Source: a candidate division TM6 bacterium GW2011_GWF2_37_49
GTDB taxonomy: Bacteria; Babelota; Babeliae; Babelales; RVW-14
Length of the DNA: 39,751 nucleotides
Assembly (NCBI GenBank): GCA_945861145.1
Contig: CAMATL010000008.1
Location: forward strand, 1 to 39,751
Direction of reading: 5' to 3'
The position numbers were made by a program, and so were the translations under genes. Each line of letters starts with the position of its first letter. Position 1 is the first letter of the stretch. Below, one piece after another: positions 7,447 through 16,646 of this stretch. Under the pieces are notes generated by a model, which was given only the letters and a program-made list of their open reading frames with translations, was not told the origin of the DNA and did no database searches.

Positions 7447-10083
7447 TTATTCGTCGTCGTCCATATCATCATCTTCTAGCGGTGCATCAGCACCTGCTGG
7501 CAAGCCTTCGGCAGACAGATCAAAGAATGCCACAAGCTTTTTGCTGCGAGATGGGTGACGCAACTTGCGCAGCGCTTTCACCTCAATTTGACGAATACGT
7601 TCACGAGTAACTGAAAAGTCTTTACCTACTTCTTCTAAGGTATGCTCAGACGCCACGTCGATACCAAAGCGCATCTTAAGCACTTTTTCTTCGCGAGGAG
7701 TCAAGGTCTTAAGAATCTCTCGAACCTTCTCTTTGAGGTCATCGTTTACTACCGCATCAACAGGGGTGTATTCGTTTTCGTCCTCAATGAAATCCTTCAG
7801 ATAGGTATCATCACTATCACCAACTGGTGTTTCAAGAGATACCGGCTCCTTAGAAATCTTGATAATGTTCTTGATCTTCTTTTCATCAAGATTCAGTTCC
7901 TTAGAAAGTTCAGCATAAGTCGGTTCACGCCCCATTTCTTGTACATATGAGCGGGTGATCTTATTGATCTTGCTCAACGTTTCTACCATGTGTACCGGTA
8001 CGCGAATTGTACGTGATTGATCTGCAATCGCACGTGTAATCGCTTGTCTGATCCACCAAGTAGCATAAGTCGAAAATTTGAAGCCTCGTTCGAATTCAAA
8101 TTTTTCAACCGCTTTAAGCAAGCCAATGTTACCTTCTTGGATCAAATCCAAGAAATGCAAACCACGGTTTATATATTTCTTAGCAATGTTAACAACCAAG
8201 CGCAAGTTAGCACGAGCCAAGTCATCTTTAGCTGCTTTGTCAGTACGTTGCGCAATCATGAATTGACGATACAGCTGTTGAATACGGTCTTTTGACAAAC
8301 CAACTTCTACTTCAGCTTTTTTGATCATCTTATTTGCGCTACGCAAACGGTTGTCGTAATCAGCGATCTGTGCCAAATCATCTTCAGTTGGCTTTGCTAG
8401 GCCTTGATAAAATTTAAGCTTCTGGTCAAAACCAGCAATTTCATCAATTTTTTCGAGCACACGCGAAAGCAACTTTTCGATTTTTTTACCAAATTTACGG
8501 ATTTGCTTGTTAGAGAGTTTGATCTCTTTAACACCATCCACAACACGCTTACGGTTTTCTTCAACCGCCTTAAGCATCTCTTTCTTCTTGCTCTCACTAT
8601 CCAATTGATTGCGATATGAGCGATAAATTACATCTTCATTGGCAACCATCGCTTTTATTCTATCGATGGAAGCAATAAATTTCTTTTTTTCTTCTTCAAA
8701 TTTTGGCGAGTTATCTTCGTCAAAATCTGAGAACTGAATAATCTCTTTTAAGTAGAGAGAATCGCGTGAAACACGCTCTTCCATACTGACTAGCTCTTTA
8801 CCAACAAATGGAAATTGTGCGATTGCATCAATCGAATCACGCTTACCTTTAGCAATTTTGTCAGCAATAACTTTTTCAGTCACTTTGTTAAGCAACGGAA
8901 TTTTACCAATTTCCTTCAGGTACAATTTCACAGGATCGTTAAGCTGGCTCGGTTCAAGCATATCTTTTAAGCGATCAGTTTCTTTTTCGCCAAAAGAATC
9001 TTCTTCCTCTTCCATTTCCGTCGAGTAATCAGCACCCTCAAGCGAGGTCTTGATATCCGGCTTAGCACCACCAGCACTTAATTCATCGCCATGAAAACTT
9101 TCGTAATCAGAGGAACCAGAATCAAGATCTCCTTGCGAAATCAAATCGATATTTTCTTTATCAAGCATACGCAAGAGTTCGTTGGTGTCGTCTTCTGATA
9201 AGGTGTTTTTTTGCGTAAAGCTGAGCAACTCTTCATAAGTCAACACGCCTTCAGTAGCACCTTTTTCAATCAACGCCTCAACTTGGCGTTCAATCGCACG
9301 AAGACCGCTGCCTGAAGCAGCTAGTTCTTCAATAACATCGGTTGTAGGACGTTTTTTAACACGTTCATTTTGTTGCATTAATAATTTTTTTAGATCGGAC
9401 AAGACGCTTGGCTGCTTTCTGATTCTGCCAGCTTTTGCCGCATCACTAACCGCTTTGAGGCGCGCAGCGGAGCCAGGCTTCTTGGAAGCCGCTAGACTGG
9501 CCGCTCTTTTAGCCCCAGCTTTTTGTCCTGCTATGCCTGCCGCAGCAGCTCGCAATGCCAATTTGGCAACGTCCATGCGATCTTCTTTGGTCAATGGTAA
9601 GGCGGTAGCTTTAAGAGCGCCTTTTTGTGCAGCTTCTTTAGTTGGCTTAACCGGTTTAATCGGCTTTGCCGGCTTCTTTACTACTTCAGCTTTAGCTACA
9701 GACGCAGTTAACTTGCTTACACCAACACTTTTTTGAGGCACAACGACGGCTCGCTTGATACCACTATTTGATGGCTCAACCCTTGCTACAATCTTGCTAA
9801 CCACTGTTTTTGCTACAACTTTTTTAACTGGCTTAGCAACTACTTTTCTAGCAGCACTCGATAGTCCAACCTTTTTCACAGGTGCTTTAACCACAGCAGC
9901 TTTTTTTATCACAGATACCACTTTCTTTTTGGTACCAGCCACTTTTTTCGCCACGGTGCTTGAGGTCTTTGCCTGTTTATTGACAGGCTTTTTTACTGCC
10001 TTTGCAGCTTGTGTTTTTACCTTGGTTGCACGTTGCTTACCTGCTGGTCTGGTTGCTTTTTTTTTGTTCAAAACTTTACTCAT
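7447..10083 (-). CDS. rpoD: Primary sigma factor with Lys/Ala-rich N-terminal extension
   Basis: Directs RNA polymerase to housekeeping promoters. Of 878 residues, about the first 220 are Lys/Ala/Val/Pro-rich and histone-H1-like (repeated KKVVAK-type units). Then come region 1.1 (about 245-320), an acidic linker, region 1.2 from [20 protein letters not shown] (about 379), a roughly 200-residue charged non-conserved segment, and region 2 from [12 protein letters not shown] (about 619) with [16 protein letters not shown]. Region 3 includes [19 protein letters not shown]. Region 4 has [16 protein letters not shown] and [20 protein letters not shown]. It ends in an acidic tail. The ATG overlaps the dnaG stop (ATGA) and AAGGGG lies 5 nt upstream inside dnaG, so translation is coupled. 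The extension resembles the basic N-termini of some actinobacterial primary sigmas; its role here is unknown. Confidence 0.97.
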   Translation of the reverse strand: MSKVLNKKKATRPAGKQRATKVKTQAAKAVKKPVNKQAKTSSTVAKKVAGTKKKVVSVIKKAAVVKAPVKKVGLSSAARKVVAKPVKKVVAKTVVSKIVARVEPSNSGIKRAVVVPQKSVGVSKLTASVAKAEVVKKPAKPIKPVKPTKEAAQKGALKATALPLTKEDRMDVAKLALRAAAAGIAGQKAGAKRAASLAASKKPGSAARLKAVSDAAKAGRIRKQPSVLSDLKKLLMQQNERVKKRPTTDVIEELAASGSGLRAIERQVEALIEKGATEGVLTYEELLSFTQKNTLSEDDTNELLRMLDKENIDLISQGDLDSGSSDYESFHGDELSAGGAKPDIKTSLEGADYSTEMEEEEDSFGEKETDRLKDMLEPSQLNDPVKLYLKEIGKIPLLNKVTEKVIADKIAKGKRDSIDAIAQFPFVGKELVSMEERVSRDSLYLKEIIQFSDFDEDNSPKFEEEKKKFIASIDRIKAMVANEDVIYRSYRNQLDSESKKKEMLKAVEENRKRVVDGVKEIKLSNKQIRKFGKKIEKLLSRVLEKIDEIAGFDQKLKFYQGLAKPTEDDLAQIADYDNRLRSANKMIKKAEVEVGLSKDRIQQLYRQFMIAQRTDKAAKDDLARANLRLVVNIAKKYINRGLHFLDLIQEGNIGLLKAVEKFEFERGFKFSTYATWWIRQAITRAIADQSRTIRVPVHMVETLSKINKITRSYVQEMGREPTYAELSKELNLDEKKIKNIIKISKEPVSLETPVGDSDDTYLKDFIEDENEYTPVDAVVNDDLKEKVREILKTLTPREEKVLKMRFGIDVASEHTLEEVGKDFSVTRERIRQIEVKALRKLRHPSRSKKLVAFFDLSAEGLPAGADAPLEDDDMDDDE

Positions 10084-11879
10084 AACAGCCCCTTATCAGC
10101 AAACCCCTGCTTTAACTGTGAAAACGTTCTAATCAAACTCTGCATTCGCTCATCATTCCCCGCCTGTTGCGCTTGCTGGATTTGATCTCTAAAATCCCGT
10201 GCAATTCGCTTCCAGTGATATTTGCAAAAAAAAGCTTTTAATTGGCTGAAAGTCGCGGGTGTAACGGGTGTACCAAATGACATCAATATTTTACTTACAA
10301 ACATCTTTTCCGTGTCATCTAATAAAGCCTGTAACGACGCATCGCTAAACACGATCTCAGGATTACTCCCTCGATAAAATACCTTGGTAAGTATCGCCTG
10401 TACCTGCGATGAAAAATAAGGAATGAGCTCAGCCTCAATAAAAATCTGTGTTTCTTGCAGATTTGAGAGTATACCATACAAAATTTTTTGTTCCAGCTCA
10501 GAAGTATCTAAACTCCCAGCCTCTTCCTCAGTCTTGTCCGGCATCGGCAGATCGTTCACGCGCTCCGTTCCTCGCCGCAACGCCAAACCACGAGCATAGA
10601 AGGCTAAACCATCTTTAACAGATTGAAATGGTAGGTCAATTGCAAGAGCTGTCTGCTGCAAAAGCAAATCTCGCTTAAGCGGGTCTTTCAACTTATGAAT
10701 GACTTCAAAAATTTTATGGATTGCGGCAAGTTTGGCCGCCAATGGTTTGTTGCGAAAATCTTTTACATGTGTCGCAACAAAAAAATGAATTATATTCTGT
10801 GCCCGCGCGATGAGAGCTTGCAAATCGCCACCCTTGCCCAAAACCGAAGCCGGATCCTCTTTGTATGGTAGCAGCACGACCATCAGGTCTAAATCAACCT
10901 CCCAGCACAGCTCAGTCATCCGCAAAATTGCGTTCTGGCCAGCATTGTCACCATCGTACAAAACATACAGCGTGTGTGCAAAGCGCGATAAAAGCTTAAG
11001 GTGCTCAGCTGTACAGGCAGTACCGAGGGTAGCAACGGTATTGACAAAGCCGTGTTGTGCCATCATGACACAGTCCATGTACCCCTCTACTAAAAAAGCA
11101 TGCCCAGTTTCTTGCATTGCTTTTCGTGCAGTATCAAGACCATATAAAACCTTGCCTTTAATGAACCAGTCTGATTCCTTGCTGTTATAATACTTGGCTC
11201 TATCGTCACCTGGCTTAAATACACGCCCACCAAAAGCACAAACACGTCCTACTTGATCTTTTATGGGAAATAAAATGCGCTCTTCAAAGGGCGAATAAAA
11301 ATAATTTTTCTTTTCTCCGATAATACCAAAAGCTACTAAGTCTTTAGCCAAAATTCCTTCATTGGCCATAGCATTAACAAGCTGCTGAACAGGCTTTAGC
11401 CCCCCGGGAAAATACCCAATTGAAAATTGCTTAATGATTTCACTAGTTAAATTACGCTGCTGCACATACTCAAGAGCTGATGCATTGCGTAACAACGACT
11501 GATGGCACCAATGCGCAAAGCGCTCACACACATGATAATACCGGTTTCGCTCATCAGCATGCTCACCTTGCAGGGCCTTGCTAGCACCCTTTAAAATCTC
11601 TGGTGGCACCGTAATACTGTAACGCTCAATGATGAATTTAGCAGCCTCAATCTGTGAAAGATTTTCACGTTTAGCGATAAACGCAATAACATCACCAGAA
11701 GCATGGCACCCAAAACAATAAAAAATTTGTCGATCAGGGCTTACGGTAAAGGAAGCATCAGTTTCGCTATGAAACGGGCAAGCTCCTTTCCAGTAATGAC
11801 CAGCAGGGCGCAGTTGGACAAAATCATGCACAACATCAAGAATAGGTAACGCATTTTTTAAGTAATTAAAAAGATCCAT
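10080..11879 (-). CDS. dnaG: DNA primase
   Basis: Makes RNA primers at replication forks with the DnaB helicase. The zinc-binding domain has ligands Cys34, His37, Cys55 and Cys58 (CPFHSE and CFGCHASG). The RNA polymerase core follows, with TOPRIM motifs [11 protein letters not shown] and DGDNAGQNA. The last 170 or so residues are the variable helicase-interaction domain. Length 599 is normal. The start lies 3 nt after the lgt stop without a clear ribosome site, and the stop overlaps the rpoD start by 4 bp. The dnaG-rpoD pairing is the classic macromolecular-synthesis arrangement; here rpsU is absent and lgt, cdsA and truA precede it. Confidence 0.97.
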   Translation of the reverse strand: MDLFNYLKNALPILDVVHDFVQLRPAGHYWKGACPFHSETDASFTVSPDRQIFYCFGCHASGDVIAFIAKRENLSQIEAAKFIIERYSITVPPEILKGASKALQGEHADERNRYYHVCERFAHWCHQSLLRNASALEYVQQRNLTSEIIKQFSIGYFPGGLKPVQQLVNAMANEGILAKDLVAFGIIGEKKNYFYSPFEERILFPIKDQVGRVCAFGGRVFKPGDDRAKYYNSKESDWFIKGKVLYGLDTARKAMQETGHAFLVEGYMDCVMMAQHGFVNTVATLGTACTAEHLKLLSRFAHTLYVLYDGDNAGQNAILRMTELCWEVDLDLMVVLLPYKEDPASVLGKGGDLQALIARAQNIIHFFVATHVKDFRNKPLAAKLAAIHKIFEVIHKLKDPLKRDLLLQQTALAIDLPFQSVKDGLAFYARGLALRRGTERVNDLPMPDKTEEEAGSLDTSELEQKILYGILSNLQETQIFIEAELIPYFSSQVQAILTKVFYRGSNPEIVFSDASLQALLDDTEKMFVSKILMSFGTPVTPATFSQLKAFFCKYHWKRIARDFRDQIQQAQQAGNDERMQSLIRTFSQLKQGFADKGLL

Positions 11880-11882
11880 GTA

Positions 11883-12686
11883 TCAATCGATGGTTACGCT
11901 TTTTCCGCGCAGCGTAACATAAAGAAACATTCCAACACAAAACACAAAGAAGAGTAGAGAATAAATTTGAAACTGCGAAAGCTGCAAGCTCAAAACAGAA
12001 TACAACTTACCACGATCACCACGCCAAAAATCCACAGAAAAACGCGCAATATTTTCACACATCAAATAACAACATATCGACTGCCCAATTCGAGTAAATC
12101 GCCCCTGCAGCAAAAGCATCATGCCAAAAATTCCAGCTGAAGCAGCGGCAGCATACAATTGCGCCGGCAAAAGAGGAACTCCAAGCAGATGGGCCGGTAT
12201 GTGCGCTTCAACGCTAGTAAAGGTGATCGTCCACCACGCTTGCGTCGCAGCCACAGCACCATAACAACAGCCGGCAAATAAGCAGCCAAATCTCGCTATG
12301 GATTGCATAAGTGGTGCATATACGGCAACAAAATCAAATAGCTTTAATACATCAATTTTATGCCACCATAAATAAATTGGCATTACAGCAACAATACCAA
12401 CAATCGCACCAAGAACCACAAACCCACCGACCCATGGGCAAAAAATTTCAATAGGATTAAGCTTAAATGAGCTCCAGTCAGCAACAACACCAAGCACTCG
12501 CCCACCAATTACACCAACCAAAAGCCCCGCAAAAACCGTATTAAGGTAAACATCTCCCGCAATAATTTTTGCACGGCGTGGATGGTAATAGGTAAGACCC
12601 AAAAAGGCGAGCAGCCCGATAACAATCATGAACCCATAACTTTGAATAGCAATTGGACCATACAGAGTCAATAAACGTGGACACAT
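11883..12686 (-). CDS. lgt: Prolipoprotein diacylglyceryl transferase
   Basis: Inner-membrane enzyme that transfers diacylglycerol from phosphatidylglycerol to the lipobox cysteine of prolipoproteins. The protein is strongly hydrophobic with about seven spans. It carries the conserved arginine segment in the form SIARFGCLFAGCCYGAV, a variant of the usual GRxGNF motif found in several non-enterobacterial lineages. The histidine-glycine-glycine-leucine segment of E. coli Lgt appears as WVGGFVVLGAIVG, without the histidine. I chose ATG 12686 (267 residues) because AGGGG lies 4 nt before it; the upstream GTG at 12701 has no ribosome site. It is 33 nt after cdsA and 3 nt before dnaG. Confidence 0.88.
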   Translation of the reverse strand: MCPRLLTLYGPIAIQSYGFMIVIGLLAFLGLTYYHPRRAKIIAGDVYLNTVFAGLLVGVIGGRVLGVVADWSSFKLNPIEIFCPWVGGFVVLGAIVGIVAVMPIYLWWHKIDVLKLFDFVAVYAPLMQSIARFGCLFAGCCYGAVAATQAWWTITFTSVEAHIPAHLLGVPLLPAQLYAAAASAGIFGMMLLLQGRFTRIGQSICCYLMCENIARFSVDFWRGDRGKLYSVLSLQLSQFQIYSLLFFVFCVGMFLYVTLRGKSVTID

Positions 12687-12719
12687 AAAACCCCTACACA
12701 CAAGAGACGAGTACTAAAT

Positions 12720-13511
12720 TTATTTTTTTGTCGCGTTTATTAATTTATTTATTGCCTGCTGACCGGCTGCAACCATACCCTTGCTTTGCGCTACCAACGA
12801 GCTCATAACTGGTTGGCTAGATGCATACAAAGCCTTGGATTGCGTTGCCAAAATAGGAGCAAGCAAGAGACACCAAACCACAAGAATAAGAGCAAAAACT
12901 GAGTCAAGGCGATCTAAAAATCCACCATGCCCAGGTAACACATTGCCAGCATCTTTTAAATTTTTTGCTCGCTTAAACACGGAAATCATCAAACCACCGA
13001 GAAACGCAATTACCGTTAGCAAAGCTGAAAGCGCAATCACCCATACAATATTTGCACGAACAGCAAGAGCGAATGGTGCTTCAAGACTAGGTAAAATCAA
13101 AAAATTAGCTGCAACAACGCCTACAAAGCTACCAGCTAGCCCCTCCCAGGACTTACCAGGGCTAATACTTGGACAGATTTTATGCCATCCAGAAAGCTTA
13201 CCGACCACATACCCACAGGTATCAGCAGTCCAACCAATTAAAAAAGGGTACAGTGATAAGTAAAAATCTTGAGGATAATACAAATTATGAAGTACTAATA
13301 AGCCAGCCATCGGTAAACAAGGGTACAAGAGCGAAAATAAAACACCCCCAAATCCAGAGACCGGCACAAGTCCTGGCCACTCATTGCATAGGACAACAAG
13401 AAAAATTGCAGCCAAAAGCAGGCTGAATAGCAATGACGAATGAATATATGCACCACTAAATGTTGCAACCAGAAGTGCCGCCGTCATAGATCTTTTAATA
13501 AATTCTTTCAT
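12720..13511 (-). CDS. cdsA: Phosphatidate cytidylyltransferase
   Basis: Integral membrane enzyme making CDP-diacylglycerol from phosphatidate and CTP, the branch point for phosphatidylglycerol and phosphatidylethanolamine. The family signature is seen near the C-terminal third as KRAKNLKDAGNVLPGHGGFL followed by DRLDS, preceded by SPGKSWEGLAG. About seven hydrophobic segments are present and 263 residues is normal. GAGGA precedes the ATG. The start overlaps the end of truA by 17 bp. Its product feeds the phosphatidylglycerol pool used by Lgt, encoded next, so the pairing makes biochemical sense. Confidence 0.95.
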   Translation of the reverse strand: MKEFIKRSMTAALLVATFSGAYIHSSLLFSLLLAAIFLVVLCNEWPGLVPVSGFGGVLFSLLYPCLPMAGLLVLHNLYYPQDFYLSLYPFLIGWTADTCGYVVGKLSGWHKICPSISPGKSWEGLAGSFVGVVAANFLILPSLEAPFALAVRANIVWVIALSALLTVIAFLGGLMISVFKRAKNLKDAGNVLPGHGGFLDRLDSVFALILVVWCLLLAPILATQSKALYASSQPVMSSLVAQSKGMVAAGQQAINKLINATKK

Positions 13512-14265
13512 TGTTCCTCTTATACACTATTTTGCGCAAACAAAGCCCCATTCCATCGGCTTGCAAAAGAGCTTGCTGCGGGTTTCTACTTTTCAAAACT
13601 TCTTCGAGGTAGTGTACTGGCAACTCTGGCCGTCTGGCAACATCCAACGAGTAACCCACAATTCTTCTGATTTGATAACGTAAAAAAGATTTTCCTTTAA
13701 CCACGACACGAAGCATACCCCAAGGCTTAATATATTCCACAGATATTGAATCAATCGTCCTAATAGGTGTCTTATCAGCTTCAAGCTTGCATAATGCGGT
13801 AAAATCGTGCGTCCCAACAAAAGTCTGCAATCCCTGTTCAAATTTTTTTAAATCAACATAGCGAATAAAGCGATAATACCAGCCAAACCGTGCAACAAAT
13901 GGAAGCGGTCGCTTAAGAAACAAGTGATAGTAATAAGTTTTTTGCTCAACGTTAAAGCATGCGTGAAAATCATTATCGACTAGCTCGATAGAACGAATAG
14001 CGATACTAGGAGGCAATGAAGCATTCCAAGCCACACGAATTTGCTCAGGATCAATAGTTACGCTTGTTGAAAAATGAGCGACTTGCCCAAATGCATGTAC
14101 CCCGGCATCAGTTCTTGATGCCCCAGTAACAATGACTACCTCACAAAAAGTCTTTTTAAAAACACGAGCTAATGTAGATGCTATCGAAATATCGACAGGC
14201 TGAACCTGCCACCCATGAAAATCTGTTCCATCATAGGCCACAATAATTTTGTATTTATACATCAT
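13495..14265 (-). CDS. truA: tRNA pseudouridine(38-40) synthase
   Basis: Converts uridines 38-40 of the tRNA anticodon arm to pseudouridine. The N-terminal YDGTDFHGWQVQP and the catalytic-aspartate motif ASRTDAGVHAFGQVAHF are both present, and 256 residues is typical. The protein begins with two adjacent Met codons (14265 or 14262); no ribosome site is visible before either. Translation starts only 17 nt after the T8 tract of an intrinsic terminator in the leader, so expression probably depends on readthrough or antitermination. It is the first gene of the run continuing through cdsA, lgt, dnaG and rpoD. Confidence 0.95.
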   Translation of the reverse strand: MMYKYKIIVAYDGTDFHGWQVQPVDISIASTLARVFKKTFCEVVIVTGASRTDAGVHAFGQVAHFSTSVTIDPEQIRVAWNASLPPSIAIRSIELVDNDFHACFNVEQKTYYYHLFLKRPLPFVARFGWYYRFIRYVDLKKFEQGLQTFVGTHDFTALCKLEADKTPIRTIDSISVEYIKPWGMLRVVVKGKSFLRYQIRRIVGYSLDVARRPELPVHYLEEVLKSRNPQQALLQADGMGLCLRKIVYKRNNERIY

Positions 14266-14282
14266 ATAGTTTAAATATAGCC

Positions 14283-14320
14283 AAAAAAAACCCCCATCGA
14301 GACGAACGTCTCAACAGGGG
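14283..14320 (-). terminator. Intrinsic terminator just upstream of truA (possible attenuator)
   Basis: On the minus strand CCCC...GAGACG pairs with CGTCTC...GGGG around a 2-nt loop, with unpaired flanks inside the stem, and is followed at once by T8 (14290-14283). Only 17 nt then remain before the truA ATG. There is no long minus-strand gene upstream for it to end until 21.2 kb. It therefore ends either a short leader gene or RNA, or acts as a conditional terminator for the truA-to-rpoD run. Confidence 0.7.
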
Positions 14321-14333
14321 AAATGGAGGTTAT

Positions 14334-14396
14334 CTAATTTAAATTTATTACTCGCTGCGTCTTGCTTGTTGCTCGTTCAAGTAATTTCAACTTCAT
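14334..14396 (-). CDS. Possible 20-residue leader peptide
   Basis: ATG at 14396 opens a 20-codon frame, MKLKLLERATSKTQRVINLN, ending TAG 14 nt before the terminator stem. Ribosome-site support is weak. A still shorter frame (GTG 14435 to TAG 14400) lies upstream behind a strong AGGAGGGGGG. There is no run of a single amino acid as in classic amino-acid attenuators. Chance cannot be excluded; the position just before a terminator is the reason for listing it. Confidence 0.3.
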   Translation of the reverse strand: MKLKLLERATSKTQRVINLN

Positions 14397-14644
14397 GACC
14401 TAATCATACATGACCGTTTTTAAAAAATCAACCACCCCCCCCTCCTTTTTTTCTCGAAGACCATTCGGATTGTCACAGTAGAAGGCGCAACTGAGCAAAT
14501 ACCACAATTGATCATGGATAACTTATTTTCATTCAAATAAAATCTTCTATTTGAACTTATAAATTACACGTGTTTCAATTTGTGTAATTTTTTTACTTAT
14601 ATGATCGTTAAAAACGCTTTCAGTAAAGCTCTTCCAGCCAATGG
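14397..14644. other. Structured intergenic region between divergent units
   Basis: No long gene is seen here. It contains a C8 run (14435-14442; G8 on the minus strand directly after AGGA). It also has an 8-bp inverted repeat TTCAAATA/TATTTGAA (14532-14555) and a 9-bp one AAATTACAC/GTGTAATTT (14561-14590), the latter leading into T7 on the plus strand. Promoters for truA (-) and the exported-protein pair (+) must lie here or at its right edge. Confidence 0.5.
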
Positions 14645-14674
14645 TTGCGTTCTATTATTGCCCTTTGTTATTCT
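14645..14674 (+). promoter_or_regulatory. Candidate promoter for the 14751 gene pair
   Basis: TTGCGT (14645-14650) and TATTCT (14669-14674) are 18 nt apart, about 75 nt upstream of the first ATG. Five of six -35 bases and most -10 bases do not all match consensus, so the call is moderate. Confidence 0.35.
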
Positions 14675-14750
14675 TTTCTAGACTAATAACAACAGAGGAT
14701 TCAATTTGAATAGTTCTGGGATAACACCATCTAACACAGGCTATGATTGT

Positions 14751-15218
14751 ATGAAAAAAATACTTATACCTTGTGCCAGCTTGCTCTTTTTCGTCGTTGC
14801 GACAAATCTACAGCTCGCCTACGGCATGCCTGGTGCTGATGCAGAAGAAGGTGGCGAAGCCGCAAAACCAGCTACCAATGCTGGCGATAACAGCAAGAGC
14901 GCGCCGCCGGCTGATGGAGCTGCCAAAGCAACCGATGCGGCACCAGCTCCCAAAGCAACTCCTCTTAAATGGCCAGAAACTACTGAGATAGCCGAAGACA
15001 ACAAAAAGCTCCTCCAATCAAACAACAAAGAAATCGTTCAACTCTTTACACTTGCTCAAGAGGTATGCAAAAACATTGATGAGACTTTAAGCACTCTCAA
15101 TAAAACACGCGATGAAGCAAATACTAAATATCGTGACACTATTAAAGAGCTTGACCCTTTATTGCAGCTCATTGGTAGCGCACAAGCAGAAAATAAAAAT
15201 CGTAAGGAGAATTCATGA
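14751..15218 (+). CDS. Exported Ala/Pro-rich helical protein
   Basis: Family not recognised. With the ATG at 14751 the product has 155 residues and begins with a clean signal peptide (MKKILIPCASLLFFVVA, cleavage near LAYG). An in-frame TTG at 14706 would add an implausible 15 residues before it. After the signal comes a low-complexity Ala/Pro/Lys/Asp stretch (about 28-75), then a charged helical segment to the end that could form a coiled coil. The stop overlaps the next start (ATGA at 15215), so the two genes are coupled. Both products are exported and of low complexity, so they may act together at the cell surface; this is inference. Confidence 0.75.
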   Translation: MKKILIPCASLLFFVVATNLQLAYGMPGADAEEGGEAAKPATNAGDNSKSAPPADGAAKATDAAPAPKATPLKWPETTEIAEDNKKLLQSNNKEIVQLFTLAQEVCKNIDETLSTLNKTRDEANTKYRDTIKELDPLLQLIGSAQAENKNRKENS

Positions 15219-16573
15219 ACGCTCGCTTAATCAAATTATTCATACCAACCATTGTGACAATGCAGTTGATTACAGGACTACTCATAGCAATGCCAAGCGC
15301 TACCGATACACCCCTCCCTCAAGAAGGTATGCCAATTCAAGCTCCACCAGTAGCGCAACAACAACCAGCCGCACCATCATGGCCGCCCCCAGCAGTGCAG
15401 TCTCAGCAAAGTATGCTGGCAGCACAACCATTAGCTCCTCAGGCAGGACAACAACAACAAAAAAACCCCCTCATGCCACAAACCAGGGTACCAGCAATTC
15501 CAGTAGCAGCAGGCACTCAACCCGTACAACCACCACAAGCTGTACCTCTGGCACAACCGCAGCAAGGAGCTCAAATCGCGACCACACCGCAAATCAATCC
15601 AGCACTTTTTAAAGAACTTGATACGGCATTGCAGGGTATCGAACAGGCAAAGCGCGAACTTAGCAAGCTACTGCAAGAACTTGATGAAAAACTTTTGGCT
15701 GCTCGCAAGCAAGCCGCCGAAGCAAAGACACTCACCTATAACCTTTTAAATAAAGAACAGGAACAGGAAGCTAAAGGCGATTTTGAAAAAATTCGCACCG
15801 CCAATAAAGAGATTCAAACAACACAACAATTTATGCAAAACGAATTTAGTAAAAACTTTAATGACAAAGTTACCGAACTGCGCGTTAAGGCAACCCAAGC
15901 TGAAGCGGCTATCAAAGCAATCAAAGTTCAAAAACCAGCAGAAACTGCCAAGCCAGCGGCTCCACTAGCTATGCCTCTACCAAATGCACAACCAGGTATC
16001 ACCGCAGCTCCTACAGATACAACAAATACTCCTGCTGTAGCCAAATCAGGTGCATTTAATTCGATGACTTCTGGTATTGCTTCAATGGTAAGCGGTATTA
16101 AAAATTTTTTTGGTGGCAATGATGACGCTAAAAAAAAAACAGTAACGGCCCAACAAGCCCCTGAGCCAATCCCAACAGATGCTACACAACGCTCACGCGA
16201 AGCATCAACGATGGTGCAACAAATGGACCAAGGGCTGCAAACAATTGATGCAACACGCAGCACGATCCAACAATACATCCAAACGATTAATCAAAGCACC
16301 CAATACATCGAAGGATTAGCAAAAGAAAATCCTGACACTGCAAAACTGTTAGCTAAAAATAAAAAAGTTCCTGTCGTAGTAGTAGAATCAAAATTAAAAC
16401 AGGCAATCTTGCTCGCTGTAGGCAAAACACTTGATGGCATCGGCTATGTAGCATCAGGATTTTATTCATTATTTGATAATACTATCGGTCGATTCACACG
16501 CTCATTAGTTAAAGATGTCTCTGCAAAAATTGCTGCACATGATGCCCCAAAATCAACACCAGGAGCTGCTTGA
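15215..16573 (+). CDS. Exported Pro/Gln-rich coiled-coil protein
   Basis: Family not recognised. 452 residues: signal peptide at 1-28 (FIPTIVTMQLITGLLIA); Pro/Gln/Ala-rich low complexity to about 125; a charged coiled-coil-like part (about 130-235); a Pro/Ala linker; the hydrophobic segment GIASMVSGIKNFFGG; a second helical part; and a C-terminal amphipathic region with GYVASGFYSLFDNTIGRF. AAGGAG lies 6 nt before the ATG. It is coupled to the preceding gene by a 4-bp overlap. Its plan matches the protein at 4788-6191, though the order of PAQ-rich and coiled parts differs. A surface or periplasmic structural role is a guess. Confidence 0.8.
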   Translation: MNARLIKLFIPTIVTMQLITGLLIAMPSATDTPLPQEGMPIQAPPVAQQQPAAPSWPPPAVQSQQSMLAAQPLAPQAGQQQQKNPLMPQTRVPAIPVAAGTQPVQPPQAVPLAQPQQGAQIATTPQINPALFKELDTALQGIEQAKRELSKLLQELDEKLLAARKQAAEAKTLTYNLLNKEQEQEAKGDFEKIRTANKEIQTTQQFMQNEFSKNFNDKVTELRVKATQAEAAIKAIKVQKPAETAKPAAPLAMPLPNAQPGITAAPTDTTNTPAVAKSGAFNSMTSGIASMVSGIKNFFGGNDDAKKKTVTAQQAPEPIPTDATQRSREASTMVQQMDQGLQTIDATRSTIQQYIQTINQSTQYIEGLAKENPDTAKLLAKNKKVPVVVVESKLKQAILLAVGKTLDGIGYVASGFYSLFDNTIGRFTRSLVKDVSAKIAAHDAPKSTPGAA

Positions 16574-16646
16574 TCATTAATTCTTGTTTGCTGTATACTT
16601 GCTCGGGGATTGTTGGTGTTTTAATTTTTTATACCCTAGGAATGCA

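Noticed and set aside
9455-10132. Plus-strand Ala/Thr/Phe-rich frames opposite rpoD
   Set aside because: They are antisense shadows of the Lys/Ala-rich sigma extension, whose repeats keep the opposite strand open.
14561-14594. Plus-strand terminator from AAATTACAC/GTGTAATTT and T7
   Set aside because: The stem is AT-rich and weak, and no plus-strand gene or clear RNA lies upstream for it to end; kept only as part of the spacer description.
15112-15612. Long Ser/Thr-rich plus-strand frame overlapping the exported protein genes
   Set aside because: It overlaps the end of one and start of the other exported-protein gene in a different frame, has simple Thr/Ser composition from codon shadowing, and has no ribosome site.
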